NCBI GenBank assembly: GCA_017307315.1
Contig: JAFKFF010000169.1
Location: 1 to 5,031 of the forward strand
Source of the DNA: Alphaproteobacteria bacterium
GTDB lineage: Bacteria > Pseudomonadota > Alphaproteobacteria > Micropepsales > Micropepsaceae
Direction: 5' to 3'
Length of the DNA: 5,031 bases
Shown: piece after piece, positions 1-5,031 of the stretch
Numbering within the stretch: position 1 is the stretch's first letter
How the letters are laid out: every line of letters begins with the position of its first letter
Program-made: the position numbers and the translations under genes
The notes under the pieces: model-generated
Database searches by the model: none
What the model was told of the DNA's origin: nothing
The model's input: the letters and a program-made list of their open reading frames with translations, nothing else

Positions 1-2025
1 GATCACGAACGCCTGTCGGTGGCCGGCAATTGCCGCATGTGCCTGGTGGAATGGGTGGGCGCGCCCAAGCCGCAGGCGAGCTGTGCGCTGCAGGTCAAGG
101 ACATCTTCCCCAACAAGGACGGCACGCCGGCCAAGATCAACACCACCAGCCCCTATGCCCGCAAGGCGCGCGAGGGCGTGATGGAATTCCTCCTGATCAA
201 CCATCCGCTCGATTGCCCGATCTGCGACCAGGGTGGCGAGTGCGATCTGCAGGACCAGGCGATGGGCTATGGCCGCGCCGCCTTCCACCGCTTCAACGAG
301 AACAAGCGCGCCGTCGAAGACAAATATATGGGGCCGCTGGTCAAGACCATCATGACCCGCTGCATCCAGTGCACTCGTTGCGTGCGCTTCGCCACCGAAG
401 TGGCGGGGGTGCCCGATCTGGGCGCCACCGGCCGCGGCGAGGACATGGAGATCACCACCTATCTGGAAAAGGCGTTCGCCAGCGAACTGTCCGGTAATGT
501 GGTCGATCTCTGCCCGGTGGGGGCGCTGACTTCGAAACCTTACGCCTTCAACGCGCGGCCCTGGGAATTGCGCAAGACCGAATCCATCGACGTGATGGAC
601 GCGCAAGGCTGCAACATCCGCGTCGACGCGCGCGGTCCGCAGGTGATGCGGGTGCTGCCGCGCCTCAATGAAGATGTGAACGAGGAGTGGATTTCCGACA
701 AGGCGCGCCATGCCTGCGATGGGCTTGTGCGCCAGCGGCTCGACCGCCCCTATGTGCGCGTCAATGGTAAGCTGAAGCCGGCAAGCTGGGCTGAAGCCTT
801 CGCCACCATCGCCGCCAAGGCGCGCGCCACCGCGCCCGCCAAGATGGCGGCCGTGGTGGGGGACCTTGCCGCTGCCGAAGAGATCAAGGCGCTCAAGGAC
901 CTGATGACCGCGCTGGGCGTGGTCAATCTGGATTGCCGCCAGGACGGCGCCAAGATTTCCGCCGGCCCGCGCCAGACCTATCTGTTCAATACCACCATCG
1001 CCGGCGTGGAAGCGGCCGATGCGATCCTTCTGGTGGGCGCCAATCCGCGCTGGGATGCGCCCGTGCTCAATGCCCGCATCCGCAAGGCCTGGCTGGCCGG
1101 ACCCTTGAAGATCGCCAATATCGGCCCGGCCGTGGATCTCACCTATCCTGTCGAGCAACTCGGCACCGGGATTGCGACTTTGGCCGCCATCGCCGAAGGC
1201 AGCCATCCTTTCGCGCAGATTTTGAAGAACGCCCAGCGACCCATGATCATCCTGGGTTCGGGACTTTTGACCCGCGCCGACGGTGCCGCGGCGCTGAATC
1301 TGGCCGCCCGCATCGCCGGTGACACCGGCATGATCGGCCCGGCGGGCAGCGCGGCGGAAGGCGGCTGGAACGGTTTCAATGTCCTGCACACCGCCGCCTC
1401 GCGCGTGGCCGCGCTGGATCTGGGTTTCCTACCGGGGGCGGGGGGACGCGATATCGCCGGCATCGTCGATGGCGCACAGAAGGGCGAGATCGACTTCATC
1501 TATCTTTTGGGCGCGGACGAATTCGATGTCGCGCATCTGGGCCGCGCCTTCGTGGTCTACCAGGGCAGCCATGGCGATGCCGGCGCCCATCACGCCGATG
1601 TGATCCTGCCCGGCGCCGCCTATACCGAGAAGGACGGTATTTACGTCAATTTCGAAGGTCGGGTGCAGCGGGCCGAACGCGCCGTCTTTCCGCCCGGCGA
1701 GGCGAAAGAGGATTGGACCATCCTTCGCGCCTTGTCGGAGCATCTGGGCGCCAGGCTTCCTTACGACAACCGGACCCAGTTGCGCGCGGCGATGGTCAAG
1801 GACGCGCCCGGTTTCGAGAAAGCCGGCGAAACGCCCGTACACGGCGATACGGCACCGGCGACCTGGAGCGGCATCGGCGCGCAAGGCCGGCTCGACGAGA
1901 ATATTCCGGTCGGAACCGGCATTTCCGACTATTACCTGACCAACCCGATCGCGCGGGCCAGCGAAACCATGGCCCGGTGCAGCCAGGAACTGGTGCACGG
2001 CGCGACCAAGATGGCGGCGGAATAA
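1..2025 (+). CDS. nuoG: NADH-quinone oxidoreductase subunit G (complex I 75-kDa-type iron-sulfur subunit), 5'-truncated
   Basis: NuoG is the large iron-sulfur subunit of the complex I peripheral arm; it carries electrons from NuoE/F towards NuoI. The reading frame is open from base 1, so the gene begins upstream; the GTG at 19 is an internal Val codon within [13 protein letters not shown]. 674 codons are visible. Counting from base 1, the N-terminal [2Fe-2S] domain shows C11, C14 and C28; the first ligand of that cluster lies upstream. The His-ligated [4Fe-4S] motif [14 protein letters not shown] follows (H68, C72, C75, C81), then CIQCTRC (C121, C124, C127) with C171 in CPVGAL. The remainder is a degenerate molybdopterin-oxidoreductase-like domain without visible catalytic use, including [18 protein letters not shown] near residue 524. 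The N7 cluster site found in E. coli and Thermus is not preserved. The gene ends with TAA one base before nuoH. Identification is secure. Confidence 0.98.
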   Translation, partial: DHERLSVAGNCRMCLVEWVGAPKPQASCALQVKDIFPNKDGTPAKINTTSPYARKAREGVMEFLLINHPLDCPICDQGGECDLQDQAMGYGRAAFHRFNENKRAVEDKYMGPLVKTIMTRCIQCTRCVRFATEVAGVPDLGATGRGEDMEITTYLEKAFASELSGNVVDLCPVGALTSKPYAFNARPWELRKTESIDVMDAQGCNIRVDARGPQVMRVLPRLNEDVNEEWISDKARHACDGLVRQRLDRPYVRVNGKLKPASWAEAFATIAAKARATAPAKMAAVVGDLAAAEEIKALKDLMTALGVVNLDCRQDGAKISAGPRQTYLFNTTIAGVEAADAILLVGANPRWDAPVLNARIRKAWLAGPLKIANIGPAVDLTYPVEQLGTGIATLAAIAEGSHPFAQILKNAQRPMIILGSGLLTRADGAAALNLAARIAGDTGMIGPAGSAAEGGWNGFNVLHTAASRVAALDLGFLPGAGGRDIAGIVDGAQKGEIDFIYLLGADEFDVAHLGRAFVVYQGSHGDAGAHHADVILPGAAYTEKDGIYVNFEGRVQRAERAVFPPGEAKEDWTILRALSEHLGARLPYDNRTQLRAAMVKDAPGFEKAGETPVHGDTAPATWSGIGAQGRLDENIPVGTGISDYYLTNPIARASETMARCSQELVHGATKMAAE

Positions 2026-2026
2026 G

Positions 2027-3097
2027 ATGGCGCTGATCCATTTCTGGACCTGGGTTTTCGAAAAGCTGGGCGTCGCCTTGCCCTATGGCTGGGCGTGGTT
2101 CCTCAGCCAGGCGGTCTTCATCGTCATCCTCTGCCTGGTGCTGATGCTGTCGGTCGCCGTGGTGATCCTGGCCGACCGCAAGATCTGGGCGGCGGTGCAG
2201 ATGCGCCGCGGTCCCAATGTGGTGGGTCCGTTCGGATTGCTGCAGACCATCGCCGACGCCTTGAAATTCTTCTTCAAGGAAGTGGTGATCCCGGCGGGCG
2301 CGAACAAGGTGCTGTTCCTGCTGGCGCCCGTCGTCAGCGTGGTGTTGGCCTTCATCGCCTGGGCGGTGATGCCTTTCGATGCCGGCTGGGTCCTTTCCGA
2401 CATCAATGTGGGCATCCTTTATCTGTTCGCAGTGTCGTCGCTCAGCGTCTATGGCGTGATCATGGCCGGCTGGGCGTCGAATTCGAAATACGCCTGCCTC
2501 TCGGCCCTGCGCGGCGCGGCCCAGATGGTGTCCTACGAAGTCTCGATCGGCTTTGTGATCATCACGGTCTTGCTGTTCGCCGGTTCCCTCAACCTGTCCC
2601 GCATCGTGGAAGCGCAGGCGACCACCGGCATCTTCGCCTTCGCGCATTGGAATGCCTTCTCGCTCCTGTTCCCGATGCTGATCATCTTCTTCGTCTCGTC
2701 CCTGGCCGAGACCCAGCGCCCGCCCTTCGACCTGCTGGAGGCGGAATCGGAACTGGTGGCGGGCTTCTTCGTCGAATATTCCTCGGCACCGTTCCTGCTT
2801 TTCTTCCTGGCGGAATATATGACCGTCATGCTGCTCTGCGGCCTGATGAGCATCCTGTTCCTGGGCGGCTGGCTGCCGCCGCTCAACATCATGCCCTTCA
2901 CTCTGGTGCCGGGCATCATCTGGTTCCTGCTCAAGCTGGGCTTCCTGTTCTTCATGATGGCGATGGTGAAGGCGATCGTGCCGCGCTACCGCTACGACCA
3001 GCTGATGCGGCTGGGCTGGAAAGTCTTCCTTCCGACATCGATTTTGTGGGTGGTTTTGACGGCGGCCTGGGTGCTCGTCTTCCACCACCACGCCTAG
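2027..3097 (+). CDS. nuoH: NADH-quinone oxidoreductase subunit H (ND1 homologue), membrane quinone-site subunit
   Basis: NuoH sits at the junction of the two arms in the cytoplasmic membrane; it forms the quinone-access chamber and the start of the proton pathway. The 356-residue length is normal for the family. Visible hallmarks are [20 protein letters not shown] (51-70), the [20 protein letters not shown] region (149-168), and the third cytoplasmic loop [20 protein letters not shown] (227-246). Hydrophobic segments suggest eight membrane helices, roughly 25-47, 94-115, 128-149, 168-188, 209-227, 257-280, 291-315 and 335-352. Two details differ from the common consensus: Asp50 where most homologues have Glu (AERK), and Gln230/Leu237 in the quinone loop. 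The ATG at 2027 lies one base after the nuoG stop with only a weak upstream GGA (2019-2021), so translation is probably coupled to nuoG (inference). It ends FHHHA then TAG. Confidence 0.98.
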   Translation: MALIHFWTWVFEKLGVALPYGWAWFLSQAVFIVILCLVLMLSVAVVILADRKIWAAVQMRRGPNVVGPFGLLQTIADALKFFFKEVVIPAGANKVLFLLAPVVSVVLAFIAWAVMPFDAGWVLSDINVGILYLFAVSSLSVYGVIMAGWASNSKYACLSALRGAAQMVSYEVSIGFVIITVLLFAGSLNLSRIVEAQATTGIFAFAHWNAFSLLFPMLIIFFVSSLAETQRPPFDLLEAESELVAGFFVEYSSAPFLLFFLAEYMTVMLLCGLMSILFLGGWLPPLNIMPFTLVPGIIWFLLKLGFLFFMMAMVKAIVPRYRYDQLMRLGWKVFLPTSILWVVLTAAWVLVFHHHA

Positions 3098-3101
3098 GGG
3101 G
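3096..3101 (+). promoter_or_regulatory. Ribosome binding site of nuoI
   Basis: AGGGGG lies 5 nt before the nuoI ATG at 3107 and overlaps the TAG stop of nuoH. It is one of the clearer Shine-Dalgarno-like sequences in the window and supports the nuoI start. The overlap with the nuoH stop suggests coupled translation (inference). Confidence 0.7.
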
Positions 3102-3106
3102 TCCGC

Positions 3107-3595
3107 ATGGCGAGTTTCGACCGTGCCGCACGCCAGATCTTCTTCTGGGAATTCATCAAGAGCCTGGGACTGGCGATGAAGTATTTCTTCGCTCCCAAGG
3201 CGACGTTGAACTATCCCTTCGAGAAAGGCCCGCTGTCGCCGCGCTTCCGGGGCGAGCATGCGCTTCGCCGCTATCCCAACGGGGAGGAACGCTGCATCGC
3301 CTGCAAGCTGTGCGAGGCGATCTGCCCCGCCCAGGCGATCACCATCGAGGCCGAACCGCGCGAAGACGGCTCGCGCCGCACCACCCGCTACGACATCGAC
3401 ATGGTGAAATGCATCTATTGCGGGTTGTGCCAGGAAGCCTGCCCGGTGGACGCGATCGTGGAAGGCCCGAATTTCGAGTTTTCCACCGAGACGCGCGAGG
3501 AACTTTACTACAGCAAGGAACGGCTGCTGGCGAACGGCGACCGCTGGGAGCGGGAGATCGCCCGCAATCTGGAACTGGACGCGCCTTATCGCTAG
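3107..3595 (+). CDS. nuoI: NADH-quinone oxidoreductase subunit I (TYKY-type 2x[4Fe-4S] ferredoxin)
   Basis: NuoI is the 8Fe ferredoxin-like subunit that holds clusters N6a and N6b and relays electrons from NuoG to NuoB next to the quinone site. At 162 residues it matches the short alphaproteobacterial/mitochondrial form. Both cluster motifs are complete: [11 protein letters not shown] (C63, C66, C69, C73) followed by PAQAI, and [11 protein letters not shown] (C102, C105, C108, C112) followed by PVDAI. As usual in this fold, the last Cys of each motif is expected to ligate the other cluster. The N-terminal segment (about 10-40, [20 protein letters not shown]) is the amphipathic part that anchors the subunit to the membrane near NuoH. 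The C-terminal half carries the family signature [18 protein letters not shown] at 131-148. The start ATG is supported by AGGGGG 5 nt upstream. No other candidate function fits. Confidence 0.98.
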   Translation: MASFDRAARQIFFWEFIKSLGLAMKYFFAPKATLNYPFEKGPLSPRFRGEHALRRYPNGEERCIACKLCEAICPAQAITIEAEPREDGSRRTTRYDIDMVKCIYCGLCQEACPVDAIVEGPNFEFSTETREELYYSKERLLANGDRWEREIARNLELDAPYR

Positions 3596-3626
3596 GGCAA
3601 CAGGCCGCTAAGGCCACGGGAAACGC

Positions 3627-4232
3627 ATGTTGGAAGCACTGGCATTCTACCTCTTCTCGGCGATTCTGGTCGCATCCGCGCTCATGGTCATTGCCGCGCG
3701 CAATCCCGTGCATTCCGTGCTGTTCCTGATTCTGGCCTTCTTCAATGCCGCCGGGCTCTTCGTTCTTCTGGGGGCGGAATTCCTCGGCATGATCCTGGTG
3801 GTGGTCTATGTCGGCGCCGTCGCGGTCCTTTTCCTCTTCGTGGTGATGATGCTCGACGTCGATTTCGCCGAGCTGAAGCGGGGCGCGCTGCAATATCTGC
3901 CATTCGGCGGCCTGATCGGGCTGGTTCTGGTGGTCGAACTCGTGATGGCCGGCAGCGTCTGGGTGCTGCACCCGGCCGCGGTCGCCGCCAAGGCGCAGGC
4001 CACGCCCGCCGGTGTCACCAACACCGAAGCGCTCGGGCACATCATCTATACGGACTATGTCTATTACTTCCAGATCGCCGGCCTGGTCCTGCTGGTGGCG
4101 ATGATCGGCGCCATCGTGCTGACGCTGCGCTCGCGGCCCGGCGTGCGCCGTCAGAGCATCGCGGTCCAGAACGCGCGCACCGCCGCCATGGCGGTGGACA
4201 TGCTTGATATCAAGCCGGGCGAGGGAGCGTGA
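3627..4232 (+). CDS. nuoJ: NADH-quinone oxidoreductase subunit J (ND6 homologue)
   Basis: NuoJ is a membrane-arm subunit packed between NuoH and NuoK; its third helix carries the pi-bulge that changes conformation during coupling in known structures. The 201 residues show about five hydrophobic helices (4-23, 29-47, 53-76, 93-113, 147-167), a periplasmic loop at about 114-146, and a charged cytoplasmic tail from 168. Family signatures are [20 protein letters not shown] (25-44), [20 protein letters not shown] (49-68, including the conserved E51 and the pi-bulge helix), and [20 protein letters not shown] (133-152). It follows nuoI after 31 nt, the longest gap in the window. That gap holds only weak ribosome-binding candidates (TAAGG at 3609-3613, 13 nt from the ATG, or CGGGA at 3617-3621). 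The start at 3627 is chosen because [12 protein letters not shown] fits the family N-terminus. It ends in TGA. Confidence 0.97.
   Translation: MLEALAFYLFSAILVASALMVIAARNPVHSVLFLILAFFNAAGLFVLLGAEFLGMILVVVYVGAVAVLFLFVVMMLDVDFAELKRGALQYLPFGGLIGLVLVVELVMAGSVWVLHPAAVAAKAQATPAGVTNTEALGHIIYTDYVYYFQIAGLVLLVAMIGAIVLTLRSRPGVRRQSIAVQNARTAAMAVDMLDIKPGEGA
4221..4227 (+). promoter_or_regulatory. Ribosome binding site that decides the nuoK start
   Basis: GAGGGAG within the last codons of nuoJ is a good Shine-Dalgarno match. It lies 7 nt before the ATG at 4235 but only 1 nt before the in-frame GTG at 4229. Spacing therefore favours the ATG as the nuoK start. Confidence 0.75.
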
Positions 4233-4234
4233 AC

Positions 4235-4543
4235 ATGGCGGTGGGGCTTTCCAGCTATCTGACGGTCGCGGCGATCCTCTTCACCATCGGGGTGGTGGGC
4301 ATCTTCCTCAACCGCAAGAACATCATCATCATTCTGATGTCGATCGAATTGATCCTGCTCGCGGTCAACATCAACTTCGTCGCTTTTTCGGCTTATCTGG
4401 GCGATCTGGTGGGGCAGGTTTTCGCGCTGTTCATCCTGACCGTCGCCGCCGCGGAGGCCGCCATCGGGCTTGCCATCCTGGTGGTCTATTTCCGCAACCG
4501 CGGCACCATCGCGGTTGAGGACGTCAACATGATGAAGGGTTGA
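4235..4543 (+). CDS. nuoK: NADH-quinone oxidoreductase subunit K (ND4L homologue)
   Basis: NuoK is a small three-helix membrane subunit between NuoJ and the antiporter-like NuoN; its buried glutamates are part of the proton path. From ATG 4235 the protein is 102 residues, the usual alphaproteobacterial length, beginning [17 protein letters not shown]. Helices are at about 3-24, 28-52 and 57-87. The two key acidic residues are present: E38 in [14 protein letters not shown] and E74 in [10 protein letters not shown], equivalent to E36 and E72 of E. coli NuoK. The C-terminus, VEDVNMMKG, is typical of the family. An in-frame GTG at 4229 that overlaps the nuoJ stop would add two residues, but ribosome-binding-site spacing and the family N-terminus favour the ATG. 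The gap to nuoJ is only 2 nt, so the two are probably translationally coupled (inference). Confidence 0.97.
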   Translation: MAVGLSSYLTVAAILFTIGVVGIFLNRKNIIIILMSIELILLAVNINFVAFSAYLGDLVGQVFALFILTVAAAEAAIGLAILVVYFRNRGTIAVEDVNMMKG

Positions 4544-4547
4544 GGGA
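4542..4547 (+). promoter_or_regulatory. Ribosome binding site of nuoL
   Basis: GAGGGA overlaps the nuoK TGA stop and lies 3 nt before the nuoL ATG at 4551. The spacing is short, but this is the best purine-rich match; the upstream AAGGG (4535-4539) is an alternative with 11 nt spacing. Confidence 0.55.
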
Positions 4548-4550
4548 CTG

Positions 4551-5031
4551 ATGTACGCGGCGATCGTCTTTCTTCCCCTTCTGGGTTCCGCCATCGCGGG
4601 ACTGTTCGGTCGCCTGATCGGAGCGCGGCCCAGCGAGCTCGTCACCACCGCCTTGCTGTTCACTTCCGCCGCCCTGTCGGTGGTGGCGTTCTACGACGTG
4701 GCGCTGGAAGGCCATAATTCCATCGTCCAGATTCTGCCTTGGATCCGTTCCGGCGATTTCGCCATCGACTGGACGATCCGCGTCGATACCATGACGGCGG
4801 TGATGCTGGTGGTGGTGACGGGCGTGTCCTCGCTGGTGCATCTCTATTCCATCGGCTATATGCATGAGGATCCGCATCGGCCGCGCTTCTTCTCCTATCT
4901 GTCGCTTTTCACCTTCGCCATGCTGATGCTGGTGACGTCCAACAACTTCCTGCAGCTGTTCTTCGGCTGGGAAGGCGTGGGCCTGGCCTCCTATCTGCTG
5001 ATCGGTTTCTGGTACACGCGCCCGTCGGCCA
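4551..5031 (+). CDS. nuoL: NADH-quinone oxidoreductase subunit L (ND5 homologue), 3'-truncated
   Basis: NuoL is the distal antiporter-like proton-pumping subunit of the membrane arm. Only the first 160 codons are in the window; the frame is open to the last base and full-length family members are over 600 residues. Translation from ATG 4551 gives [20 protein letters not shown], a typical N-terminal helix. Further hydrophobic segments are at about 29-47, 80-102, 113-128 and 131-153. The segment [20 protein letters not shown] (68-87), the motif [13 protein letters not shown] (96-108), and [17 protein letters not shown] (139-155) are hallmarks. E141 in GWEGVG corresponds to the essential TM5 glutamate (E144 in E. 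coli NuoL), so the visible part looks functional. The gene lies 7 nt after nuoK. The antiporter core, the lysines of later helices and the long lateral helix lie beyond the window. Confidence 0.97.
   Translation, partial: MYAAIVFLPLLGSAIAGLFGRLIGARPSELVTTALLFTSAALSVVAFYDVALEGHNSIVQILPWIRSGDFAIDWTIRVDTMTAVMLVVVTGVSSLVHLYSIGYMHEDPHRPRFFSYLSLFTFAMLMLVTSNNFLQLFFGWEGVGLASYLLIGFWYTRPSA

Noticed and set aside
19..21. GTG at 19 as a possible start of nuoG.
   Set aside because: The frame is open to base 1 and the upstream residues DHERLS belong to the conserved family motif, so this is an internal Val codon.
1434..1445. G-runs (five G, a C, then six G) inside nuoG, a possible slippage or frameshift spot.
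   Set aside because: The frame continues intact through it with conserved NuoG sequence on both sides, so there is no sign of a frameshift.
1796..3259. A 487-codon open frame on the minus strand across the end of nuoG, all of nuoH and the start of nuoI.
   Set aside because: It lies entirely opposite strongly conserved nuo genes. Its translation is dominated by His, Gln, Glu, Asp and Arg in low-complexity fashion, as expected for the complement of a GC-rich membrane-protein gene. No domain or ribosome binding site was recognised.
3596..3626. The nuoI-nuoJ spacer contains two GGCC blocks separated by five bases, which could form a tiny hairpin.
   Set aside because: A 4-bp stem with no following T-run is too small to call a terminator or regulatory element.
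2095..3729. A 544-codon open frame on the plus strand, out of frame with nuoH, nuoI and nuoJ.
   Set aside because: It crosses three real genes in a shifted frame; the product is rich in Arg, Gly, Ala, Pro and His without recognisable motifs. High GC content leaves such frames open by chance.
3339..4040. A 233-codon minus-strand frame opposite nuoI and nuoJ, rich in His, Asp, Glu and Gln.
   Set aside because: It is an antisense shadow of membrane-helix codons, with no start context and no family resemblance.
4151..4877. Two minus-strand frames (4151-4663 and 4524-4877) opposite nuoK and nuoL.
   Set aside because: Same antisense pattern, opposite genes whose conserved residues are all accounted for on the plus strand.
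1..5031. Search for a mobile element, CRISPR array, defence system, RNA gene or other new system.
   Set aside because: The window is filled from end to end by six conserved complex I genes with gaps of at most 31 nt; no direct or inverted repeats or foreign-looking genes were seen.

Overview
The window is an internal slice of a bacterial operon for respiratory complex I (proton-pumping NADH:quinone oxidoreductase, NDH-1). All six genes are on the + strand in the order nuoG (5' end missing), nuoH, nuoI, nuoJ, nuoK, nuoL (3' end missing). Nothing else is encoded: the gaps between genes are 1, 9, 31, 2 and 7 nt, and no internal promoter, terminator, RNA gene, repeat or mobile element was seen.

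The organism is most likely an alphaproteobacterium. The DNA is GC-rich with G/C-biased third codon positions. The proteins resemble the alphaproteobacterial/mitochondrial type: NuoG lacks the full ligand set for the extra N7 iron-sulfur cluster and carries the mitochondrial-like stretch ESIDVMDA, NuoI is the short 162-residue form, and NuoK is 102 residues with the ending VEDVNMMKG. The order or genus cannot be fixed by reading alone.

Layout: 1-2025 encodes the peripheral-arm iron-sulfur subunit NuoG. 2027-3097 encodes NuoH, the membrane subunit that forms the quinone chamber with NuoB, NuoD and NuoI. 3107-3595 encodes NuoI, the two-cluster ferredoxin that passes electrons towards NuoB. 3627-4232, 4235-4543 and 4551-5031 encode NuoJ, NuoK and the first 160 residues of NuoL, which belong to the proton-translocating membrane arm. 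Together they carry electrons from NADH (accepted by NuoE/F, expected just upstream) through NuoG and NuoI to quinone at the NuoH interface, and couple this to proton movement through NuoH/J/K/L.

This is an ordinary, well-conserved housekeeping region and I found no new system in it. The points worth a second look are residue-level: Asp in place of the usual Glu in the NuoH AERK motif, a divergent quinone-loop sequence in NuoH, a lone cysteine left at the lost N7 site of NuoG, and a start-codon choice for nuoK that the ribosome binding site settles in favour of the downstream ATG.
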